Below, piece by piece: positions 16,276 to 22,626 of a stretch of 27,161 nt of DNA (its first letter is position 1; the number at the start of each line of letters is the position of its first letter). Both the position numbers and the translations under genes were made by a program. This stretch comes from GCA-002701455 sp964342575 (GTDB taxonomy: Bacteria; Pseudomonadota; Alphaproteobacteria; Thalassobaculales; Thalassobaculaceae): contig CAYFGZ010000045.1 of NCBI GenBank assembly GCA_964342575.1, positions 1 through 27,161 of the forward strand. The letters are read 5' to 3'. The notes under the pieces were generated by a model. That model was not told where the DNA came from. It did no database searches and worked only from the letters and a program-made list of their open reading frames with translations.

Positions 16276-17010
16276 CTAAATTAGCTCTTCCTTGATCGAT
16301 TCGTAATAGGCTAAATCCGATTCAGTATCTATTTCTCCCCACTGAGACTCAATCGCTATTGCCCGTATTGGCACCCTCCCCATTTCTATAATTTTTTGTA
16401 GTATACCCGTGGAGTCCATCTTATCTTGTACATTAACGTTTAGGCTTTTCCTTATACGAACTATTTCCGACCATCCTTTTGGCATTAATCGAATCAATCC
16501 CATGAATTGTCCCTGAATTTGACTCAACTCAGCTGGTTTACTACCTATTTCCAATAACACCTGATCCTCGTTTATTAAAAAGGTTTCAGCATCAGTAAGG
16601 GGGTCGTCAAAACGTTGCTTCCATAAATTGAGCCAATTTGGATCATAGGTGATTGCTATAGGACTTGATAATTTCATGAGCATTTCTACAGCCGAAGAAT
16701 GATAGAATATATCTGAATAACTGACAATGCATGGTCCGTCTTCCAACCATTGAGCCGCACAAGCTAGTGAAGAAACCATATTTGTTTTATTCCAGCGAGG
16801 ATTGTGAAACTGAGTCAGACCGTAATGCATCAAGTCTTCTTTCCTGTACCCAGTAACAATTCCGATTTCGACCACACCGGCTGCCCTTAAAGCGTCTATT
16901 TGCCGTTGAAGAAGTGTCTTACCTCTCAATTTTATCAAACATTTAGGCCTATTGGCTGTAAGTGTCTGCATCCTACTCCCGCGACCTGCAGCCAAAATAA
17001 TTGCCCTCAT
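16276..17010 (-). CDS. Nucleotidyltransferase, probable CTP:phosphoglutamine cytidylyltransferase (Cj1416-like)
   Basis: A 244-residue sugar-nucleotidyltransferase-like enzyme. The nucleotide loop LAAGRGSRM (G9, G11, R13) is followed by RPKCL with K23. NPRWNKTNMVSSL (about 70-82) resembles the NxxxxxTNxxxSL motif of LicC-type choline-phosphate cytidylyltransferases. Metal-binding acids are D100 (SYSDIFY) and the E226-x-D228 pair in WGEIDTESD. Alone it would be called LicC-like. Beside the glutamine kinase-like and C26 hydrolase-like genes it best fits Cj1416 of Campylobacter jejuni, which couples CTP to N-phospho-L-glutamine to give CDP-L-glutamine. That specificity is inferred from context. 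The ATG is at 17010, 95 bases after the hydrolase gene. It is the last gene of the set. Confidence 0.82.
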   Translation of the reverse strand: MRAIILAAGRGSRMQTLTANRPKCLIKLRGKTLLQRQIDALRAAGVVEIGIVTGYRKEDLMHYGLTQFHNPRWNKTNMVSSLACAAQWLEDGPCIVSYSDIFYHSSAVEMLMKLSSPIAITYDPNWLNLWKQRFDDPLTDAETFLINEDQVLLEIGSKPAELSQIQGQFMGLIRLMPKGWSEIVRIRKSLNVNVQDKMDSTGILQKIIEMGRVPIRAIAIESQWGEIDTESDLAYYESIKEELI

Positions 17011-17105
17011 GAATGTACAAGCCCGTTGGCAGACATTTTATCCCTCCTCGGTCAGTTCACGACATCTGCAAACCAACCTATAAATTGCGCAGCAACTACT
17101 GGCCG

Positions 17106-17723
17106 TCAACTGTTGAATAGAGCCCGAGCCCTTTCGATATCTGACCCGTTAAACGGTGTTTCCCTCTCTGGATGCCACATCCATCCCTCCCAAGAAAGAG
17201 AGCAATGGCGAATAGCCTCTATTTTAGAGTCCTCACTGACAGCGATAATTTTATAGTTCTTAGGACAAGCGGAAACCCCGTTATCGTGATAACTATTAAC
17301 CTCTTGACGGATCTCCCCACTAAGTAGGTGTCGTGTACCTACATGTCCCTCCACTGGCTCTATTGAGATACCTTCTCTGTGACACATCATCTGCATCCCA
17401 CGACAAATACCCAAGAGTGGGAGCTTTTGCGCCTCAGCATACTCTATTAACGCCATTTCTGTTAAATCCCTCTCAAGATATTCTCCAATATCATTGCCTC
17501 CGGACAATATGATGGCTTTCGGTTTTAAGGTGTTTAGTAATTGAAACAGCTGAAAACTAACGTTTTCTGCCCCAGGTGATTCTGCTGTGAGGGTATTTGG
17601 TATCGGAACACCAACAAACCCGAGCTCAGACAAAAACCTTACTAAATTTTGATCTAACGCATCCCGTTTTTCGGCGCGCGCCAACTTAAGCTCAACCCGT
17701 TGACTAATTGCCACCAGTTTCAT
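17106..17723 (-). CDS. Class C26 glutamine amidotransferase-like hydrolase, probable gamma-glutamyl-CDP-amidate hydrolase (Cj1417-like)
   Basis: A 205-residue class I amidotransferase-fold protein. The nucleophile C107 is in the elbow LLGICRGMQMM, preceded by IILSGGNDIGEY (oxyanion strand), and the His-Glu pair H184/E186 lies in MWHPERE. This is the gamma-glutamyl hydrolase (PuuD-like) arrangement without a synthase domain. In the Campylobacter jejuni phosphoramidate pathway, Cj1417 of this class removes glutamate from CDP-L-glutamine, leaving cytidine diphosphoramidate. I assign that role by neighbourhood. The ATG at 17723 overlaps the kinase stop in an ATGA, so the two are translationally coupled. 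A plain gamma-glutamyl-GABA hydrolase is the main alternative. Confidence 0.82.
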   Translation of the reverse strand: MKLVAISQRVELKLARAEKRDALDQNLVRFLSELGFVGVPIPNTLTAESPGAENVSFQLFQLLNTLKPKAIILSGGNDIGEYLERDLTEMALIEYAEAQKLPLLGICRGMQMMCHREGISIEPVEGHVGTRHLLSGEIRQEVNSYHDNGVSACPKNYKIIAVSEDSKIEAIRHCSLSWEGWMWHPERETPFNGSDIERARALFNS

Positions 17724-20038
17724 ACCAAAATCTCAACTCGTTTTGCCGCACAATCCAATTCCAAAACCTTAGCTGACGACCAACGGGAATACAGAACCTC
17801 TCCCGCACCAATTATTGCGGGCAACCCAAACTCACCTGCGCGTATGGCCATATGTGAGTTAGCCCCACCCCACGCAGTGATCAAACCTGCAATTTCATGA
17901 GAAAACAGCCAGTCGAAGCCAGGATCAGCGTTAGAAATGCAAACGATAGCACCCTTAAGTTGATCTCCGTCTTCAATATTGGCAACCGAAGCGATTACTT
18001 TTTTTTGGGTTATATAGTTCGGTGATGCTATTGGCCACTCGAAAAACATCACATCATCAGGCTCTGTTATTACGGGAGGCAGAGAGACGCGAAGCGCCTC
18101 TGCATATTGCGCTTTTCCATCACTGATGCTTCGAAGAAGAAGGTCCTCCGATTTAGTAGCTTGAGAATATAATTTTTGAAATATTTCGATGTCGCAATAT
18201 GCTATATCTTCCCTCGGTATACCCTTGCTCGAAGCAAACTCAATCATCAAAGCGAGGGCATCTGAAAGATTCTGCGAAAATTCAAATTTAGCTTCTTCGC
18301 GTAATTCGATTGCCGATTTTATGAACTTAAAGAGCTCTATCGGATCCGATTTAAGCGAATTTGATTTTAGTAATTTAGCTATTTCCTTGGCTTGTTCATC
18401 ATTCATGGCAAATGGTTCGGAACTCACTTCCTCTAATGAAGAAGTATTAGTCCAATCAAAATAAAGTTCAGGATCTTCATCGTATCTTGGTGAGGTTATT
18501 TCATAAGTGCCCGGCCGCAAATGTCCGTAGTGTCGCAAAAAGTCACTTCGTTCCATCTTCACGCGATCTTTTGCCATCCGCTTACTTACCGTTGAAATAC
18601 TAGCCATAAATTTTGCATAATCGTCTTTTGTAAAAATTCCAATATCGACGATCGACCTAAGTATTTGTACCGCCATGAAACCAGCACGCGCTAAGCCAGC
18701 AAACGGGAGAGTACCATACCGTTTCGCATCTTCTAATAGCCAATAAATATTTTCAACTGGGCCCAAATTGGACTCCATTAGACTACTGCGTCGGGCTTTT
18801 AAGATCGCTATCTTGGCCGCGTCGATACGCCACAAACCCTTTTTAAAGTCGAGAATTCGGTTGGTGATTCGCCGTAAACTATCTGCTATAGCTGTTTGCT
18901 CTTCGCGGCTAAAACCTTTTTCCCTTAATTCATTCAATCTAGTTGGCAAGTCCAACGTGTAGCATGACCACACAATCTCAAACTCAACTTTATCATGCAG
19001 CAGAGGTCGGTTGACTAACTTGTCAATATAATAATCTACCAGCCTATTGGCCACTTTCTCATCCAAATCCGCTGGGATAAAAGAGTTGAAAGAAACGCGA
19101 ACATCAATGTAGGGAAGACCATAAAAACTTAGCATTAACGGATAGCTGCGAAGATTACGATAACCGTAATTATTCCTTTGATATGCCCATATTGAATCTG
19201 TAATCAATTCACCATATAGCGATAACGCAAGAGGTTTTGGGCGAATTCCAATTATTTCTGCCGGATTCCAATCCGGCATTACTCCATAAACGTTCCGCTT
19301 GCCCATCAAAAACGGATTTGGCTTCATTCCGGTAATAATCTTTTGCTTTATAATTTCCAATCTATTCAGCTGACTTTCAGGAAGTTCACTTTCCAAGGGT
19401 AACACCAACGGTCTAACTTGTAATAACCATAGAACTTCGCTTTCACCCTCCCTGCAAACCGCAAACTCACAATCTATAGGTCTATCCTCAAAGACATCCA
19501 AAAGCTCCCCAACTAATTCGAGAATAGGTGAAAATAGTGTGTCTTCCGGAATAGGCGCCCCAGCAGCAATCTGCCAAACTCGCCCTGCCTGCCCCTGTGT
19601 GACGGCACTTGTATCACTACCTTCCGTCCAATTAATAACTCGGTAAGGCGAACATGTATTCGGATCGTGTGAAAACGCTACCCCCGATCGGATTACATTC
19701 CTCAACATTGGCTGTATCAGGACCTCATCCTGGGGGTTAGGGCGAGTATAAGAGCTTATAACATTCTTGATAGCGGGGCCCAGCTCCTCAAAATTAATGT
19801 CAGGTACCGATAAAAATGCGCCGGCATTTGAGGTTTTCTCGGTATCTTCCGCACCGCTGCTAGAGCGAACGATATAAGGGCCTACACTAAGTTCATCGGC
19901 TATTTTTTTTAGGATAATTTCCTTATTACGCGGCCACTCGGATACAGCTATTATCACCATTGGCGCGATTCGAGCTGAACCCAGGATTTTCTTAAGGTCT
20001 GAAAGTGTGCCTGCCTTGGTGGAAAAATTTAGTCTCAC
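17720..20038 (-). CDS. PEP synthase-like phosphotransferase, probable L-glutamine kinase (Cj1418-like)
   Basis: A 772-residue protein with the domain plan of PEP synthase / pyruvate phosphate dikinase. An ATP-grasp-like N-terminal part includes YIVRSSSGAEDTEKTSNAG (about 55-73), VLIQPMLRNVIRSGVAFSHD and LLQVRPLV. A divergent central region follows, then the phosphohistidine domain at the C-terminus, AWGGANSHMAIRAGEFGLPA, with H729 as phospho-carrier. The PEP/pyruvate-binding barrel is absent, so it is not a true PEP synthase. Cj1418, of the same size and plan, phosphorylates the amide nitrogen of L-glutamine with ATP (to AMP and Pi) through a phosphohistidine; the four neighbouring enzyme classes make this the best call. 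Translation starts with GTG at 20038 behind AAGG, seven bases after the methyltransferase stop. Confidence 0.85.
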   Translation of the reverse strand: MRLNFSTKAGTLSDLKKILGSARIAPMVIIAVSEWPRNKEIILKKIADELSVGPYIVRSSSGAEDTEKTSNAGAFLSVPDINFEELGPAIKNVISSYTRPNPQDEVLIQPMLRNVIRSGVAFSHDPNTCSPYRVINWTEGSDTSAVTQGQAGRVWQIAAGAPIPEDTLFSPILELVGELLDVFEDRPIDCEFAVCREGESEVLWLLQVRPLVLPLESELPESQLNRLEIIKQKIITGMKPNPFLMGKRNVYGVMPDWNPAEIIGIRPKPLALSLYGELITDSIWAYQRNNYGYRNLRSYPLMLSFYGLPYIDVRVSFNSFIPADLDEKVANRLVDYYIDKLVNRPLLHDKVEFEIVWSCYTLDLPTRLNELREKGFSREEQTAIADSLRRITNRILDFKKGLWRIDAAKIAILKARRSSLMESNLGPVENIYWLLEDAKRYGTLPFAGLARAGFMAVQILRSIVDIGIFTKDDYAKFMASISTVSKRMAKDRVKMERSDFLRHYGHLRPGTYEITSPRYDEDPELYFDWTNTSSLEEVSSEPFAMNDEQAKEIAKLLKSNSLKSDPIELFKFIKSAIELREEAKFEFSQNLSDALALMIEFASSKGIPREDIAYCDIEIFQKLYSQATKSEDLLLRSISDGKAQYAEALRVSLPPVITEPDDVMFFEWPIASPNYITQKKVIASVANIEDGDQLKGAIVCISNADPGFDWLFSHEIAGLITAWGGANSHMAIRAGEFGLPAIIGAGEVLYSRWSSAKVLELDCAAKRVEILV

Positions 20039-20045
20039 GAAATAT

Positions 20046-20795
20046 TTACCTTAGTTGCGCCATCCAAATATTCGTCAAATAGGGTACTTTTAGAGTTTTG
20101 GCAGACAAACTATCGAGATACCCTTCAATCGCATCCACGACATGGTCAAATTTCTCACCCGCTTGGCGAGCTAATGTGGCGTGGGACCGCCAAGCTTCCA
20201 CACACTGTTGTACAGTCTGTTCATGGGTTATCGGTGCGTTCAACTGTACGACTGTGTTAAATAGATTGCTCGCGTCTATAACGTCACGTTGATCTTCACG
20301 TCGGGATCCGTAGCCGTAGCTTGGAACATGCTCTTTAATTAGGAGCTCGATTTGGCTCTGAACAGTATCTTCCAGTCGACGGTGATTCCACATACACGCA
20401 AACCACCCATTCGGCTTGAGAATTCTTGCTACTTCCTTCAAAGCCTGCTGTCGATCACAAACATTGAAAGAACTACCAAATGTAACCAAATTAAAATATC
20501 CAGATGGTTGCTCCGTTGCCTCGCCGGTGCCTTCTTTCCATAGGACACTGGTCCATTTCTCCGTTCGCTTTCTTCCAAGGCTTCGCATGGCGTCATTAGG
20601 TTCCACAGCTGAGACAGACAGTCCTCTCGAAGCCAGCATCAATGTTAAATGAGCTACACCAGCGCCCACATCGCAGACTTCAGCCCCAGCAGAGATACCG
20701 GCAATGGAAAGCATCGAATCAATAGCATCGCCGGAATAGTCCGGGCGTTCCAAATATGCGCCCGCGAGATCGGTATAATCCCATTCGGTTATCAC
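20046..20795 (-). CDS. Class I SAM-dependent methyltransferase
   Basis: A 249-residue Rossmann-fold methyltransferase. Motif I is VCDVGAGVAHLTL with D42, G44 and G46, and the acidic residue ending strand 2 is E65 (VSAVEPNDAM). The post-motif FNLVTFGSSFNV and the motif ARILKPNGWFACMWNH complete the SAM site. No membrane segment or signal is seen. It starts with a GTG at 20795 that overlaps the kinase stop as GTGA. Lying between the two kinase-like genes of a phosphoramidate-type set, it is the candidate for O-methylation of the phosphoramidate, the step that yields the methyl group in Campylobacter. The substrate is inferred only, and a small-molecule or sugar methyltransferase cannot be excluded. 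Confidence 0.85.
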   Translation of the reverse strand: MITEWDYTDLAGAYLERPDYSGDAIDSMLSIAGISAGAEVCDVGAGVAHLTLMLASRGLSVSAVEPNDAMRSLGRKRTEKWTSVLWKEGTGEATEQPSGYFNLVTFGSSFNVCDRQQALKEVARILKPNGWFACMWNHRRLEDTVQSQIELLIKEHVPSYGYGSRREDQRDVIDASNLFNTVVQLNAPITHEQTVQQCVEAWRSHATLARQAGEKFDHVVDAIEGYLDSLSAKTLKVPYLTNIWMAQLR

Positions 20796-21355
20796 AATAA
20801 TTTCCTTTTCTTCATATTATGCACGATAGCTTTTGCCCAGCTTGAGGTAACACCCCTCTCGTCTGATTGAATCAATAAATCGGGTGCCTCAGGCTCGTCA
20901 ATACACAAATCAAGCCCAGCTACGTTAGTCAAATTTCCCGCGTCAAATTGTTTATATATTTCCTTGGGATCTCGCCGCCTTAATTCTTCCAATGAAACCT
21001 TTAAATACACTTCAAAATAGGCCGGAAAATTTTTACGGTTCCAGATATGAACTTCTTTAAATAGAGAGATTGTAGCTATAACTACAATGAAGCCTTGCGA
21101 TGCTATCATTTTACAAATATTCGCATATTTCAACGCTAGCTCTAATCTACTCACTCTATCGTATTCTGGGTTTGCTGGAGAATTAGCCCCCAGAACTTCG
21201 CGTAATAAATCTCCGTCCAACATTACTACCGTTTTGCCAGCCTGACGAAGGAGGTTTGTGAGGCTGTCGGCCAGTGTAGATTTTCCAGATCCAGATAACC
21301 CCGTGATCCAAATGACAACACCCAAATTCGAGATTTTTTGTTGGCGCTTTGTCAC
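20792..21355 (-). CDS. APS kinase-like protein, probable cytidine diphosphoramidate kinase (Cj1415-like)
   Basis: A 187-residue P-loop kinase of the CysC family. The Walker A motif GLSGSGKS is at 19-26, DGDLLR at 47-52 and RDPKEIY near 128-134. The adenylylsulfate-binding motif of true APS kinases, ISPYR in the middle of the protein, is replaced by ISLFKEVHIWNR. There are no sulfate-assimilation neighbours (cysD, cysN, cysH). This fits Cj1415 of C. jejuni, an APS-kinase homologue that phosphorylates the 3'-OH of cytidine diphosphoramidate, giving a PAPS-like donor. It is the first gene of the five, starting at a GTG at 21355 with AGAGGAAAG about 14 bases upstream. The 280 bases before it hold no gene. 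Confidence 0.83.
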   Translation of the reverse strand: MTKRQQKISNLGVVIWITGLSGSGKSTLADSLTNLLRQAGKTVVMLDGDLLREVLGANSPANPEYDRVSRLELALKYANICKMIASQGFIVVIATISLFKEVHIWNRKNFPAYFEVYLKVSLEELRRRDPKEIYKQFDAGNLTNVAGLDLCIDEPEAPDLLIQSDERGVTSSWAKAIVHNMKKRKLL

Positions 21356-21635
21356 AAAATATTTTTCTTTCCTCTGCCCCTACAAACTAGGGTAACCATT
21401 ACTACCTTATGCATAAAATAAAAGAAAAATAGCCCCAAAGTGATTTTTCACGCGTTTAGGCTTTCTTTCTAAACTTCCCACAATTTAGCACACAAAACCC
21501 GTCAGATGTGAAAAATTCAAACAAGATTTACTTCATCCCACTAACGCTAAGTGTTGATTTTAGGCGCAACGCGAGTGGAGGTTATAGCAACGTACTTTTA
21601 TTTCTGTATGACTTCGCCCCACTATCTCAAATCTA
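21356..21635. other. Intergenic region before the phosphoramidate-type operon
   Basis: There are 280 bases between the amidohydrolase stop and the first kinase. The region is AT-rich with no convincing open frame. It should hold the operon promoter, but no clear -35/-10 pair stands out. A short inverted repeat GTGA-TTTT-TCAC at 21440-21451, T-rich downstream on the reverse strand, may help end the amidohydrolase message but is too short to call a terminator. Confidence 0.5.
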
Positions 21636-22487
21636 TTAATCGTTCGTTTTTGGCTTTGGACTCCAGTTATAGACCGTTTCTAAAGTTTTTCCCATCAATT
21701 TAGCTTTTTCATCTGCCGTCAAATCGTTTCTAAGAAGAAAAGCGTCTACGCCCTGTTGGTAAGTTAGAATATCGACGGCCCGGGTCCAATCAGTTCCCCA
21801 CATACAACGATTAAACGTGAACTTATCAAATATTTTAGCAAGGGGAGCCCAGATGTCTCCGAACGGGTATGCTTCGTGGGACAAGGTACAGGCACCAGTG
21901 ATTTTTATCGAGATATTGTCAAATACCGACAGTGCCAATAGTTGTTGAATATCACTAAAAGGGTTTTCTGGTATAGGCCTACTAAATGGTTGTTTAAGAC
22001 CTAAATGATCTACCACTAATCTCGTATTTGGAAATTTTTTTGCCAGTTCACCAGCTTGCTCCAAACATTCCCAACACAATAAGTTGATTGGCAATGCACA
22101 ATTAGCTGCCGTGTCCATAATGCCCTTTATTTCCAAACTTCCTACGTCAAAAGATTCTCCATACGCCATCATAATACGGATTGCCACGCTGCCAGCTGAT
22201 TGCGACCATTCCTGTATAACCTCATTAACGGCCGGATCCATCGGGTCAACGGGTTTGACGAGACCAAATCTGCCCGGGTATTTTTCGTAAACCTCTAACG
22301 CGTAGCTAGCGTCGTATCTATACATACTCCACGGGGACACTAAAAGCGCACCGTCAACGCCGACTGAATCCATCGCTGTAACCATTTGGTCACCTGTTAC
22401 AGCGGGAGGACCGGCCAATGTACCTATCCACGGACGTCCCGCGTGATCTGCTTCATAGGCATGGACCTGTGCATCTATCACTTTCAT
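21636..22487 (-). CDS. Amidohydrolase family 2 protein (TIM-barrel metal hydrolase, COG3618 type)
   Basis: A 283-residue protein of the amidohydrolase-related family that includes lactonases, decarboxylases and other TIM-barrel hydrolases. It starts MKVIDAQVHAYEAD, where the first metal motif is Q-V-H (D5, H9) rather than H-x-H. H161 is in LVVDHLGLKQP and D233 in MWGTDW, the usual barrel-end residues. The substrate cannot be told. The open frame extends to 22559, but the ATG at 22487 has a near-perfect GGGAGG six bases upstream and begins the conserved strand, so it is the start. It appears to be its own unit, between the secretion genes and the phosphoramidate-type set, with its own candidate promoter at 22515-22543. 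Confidence 0.85.
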   Translation of the reverse strand: MKVIDAQVHAYEADHAGRPWIGTLAGPPAVTGDQMVTAMDSVGVDGALLVSPWSMYRYDASYALEVYEKYPGRFGLVKPVDPMDPAVNEVIQEWSQSAGSVAIRIMMAYGESFDVGSLEIKGIMDTAANCALPINLLCWECLEQAGELAKKFPNTRLVVDHLGLKQPFSRPIPENPFSDIQQLLALSVFDNISIKITGACTLSHEAYPFGDIWAPLAKIFDKFTFNRCMWGTDWTRAVDILTYQQGVDAFLLRNDLTADEKAKLMGKTLETVYNWSPKPKTND

Positions 22488-22493
22488 AATAAA

Positions 22494-22499
22494 CCTCCC
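22494..22499 (-). promoter_or_regulatory. Shine-Dalgarno site fixing the amidohydrolase start
   Basis: GGGAGG on the reverse strand is six bases before the ATG at 22487. It excludes the longer reading from 22559. Confidence 0.75.
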
Positions 22500-22514
22500 G
22501 CTGCGCTCTCTGGT

Positions 22515-22543
22515 TATATCTCGATCAGTACAGTACTTTTCAA
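22515..22543 (-). promoter_or_regulatory. Candidate sigma-70 promoter of the amidohydrolase gene
   Basis: Reading leftward, TTGAAA (22543-22538) is followed after 17 bases by GATATA, or after 19 by TATAAC, just ahead of the gene's leader. The -35 is one base from consensus. The -10 spacing is ambiguous, so this is only a candidate. Confidence 0.4.
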
Positions 22544-22626
22544 GGCTGCAACTGAACAATATCTATGGAAAAATCTAACGGTTGGAAAACTTATATCGGT
22601 ACCTTGTGCAGCGCGTACCCCAGGAA

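Noticed and set aside
17720..20038. Annotation as phosphoenolpyruvate synthase
   Set aside because: The ATP-binding and phosphohistidine domains are present but the C-terminal PEP/pyruvate barrel is missing; the protein ends 43 residues after the catalytic His.
20792..21355. Annotation as adenylylsulfate kinase (cysC)
   Set aside because: The APS-binding ISPYR motif is replaced and no sulfate-assimilation genes are nearby, while the neighbours match the phosphoramidate set.
21440..21451. Terminator after the amidohydrolase
   Set aside because: The stem is only four base pairs and lies about 185 bases after the stop; T-rich sequence alone is not enough.
16050..22487. Integrated element with attachment repeats
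   Set aside because: No integrase, transposase or repeat of the tRNA 3' end was found within the window.
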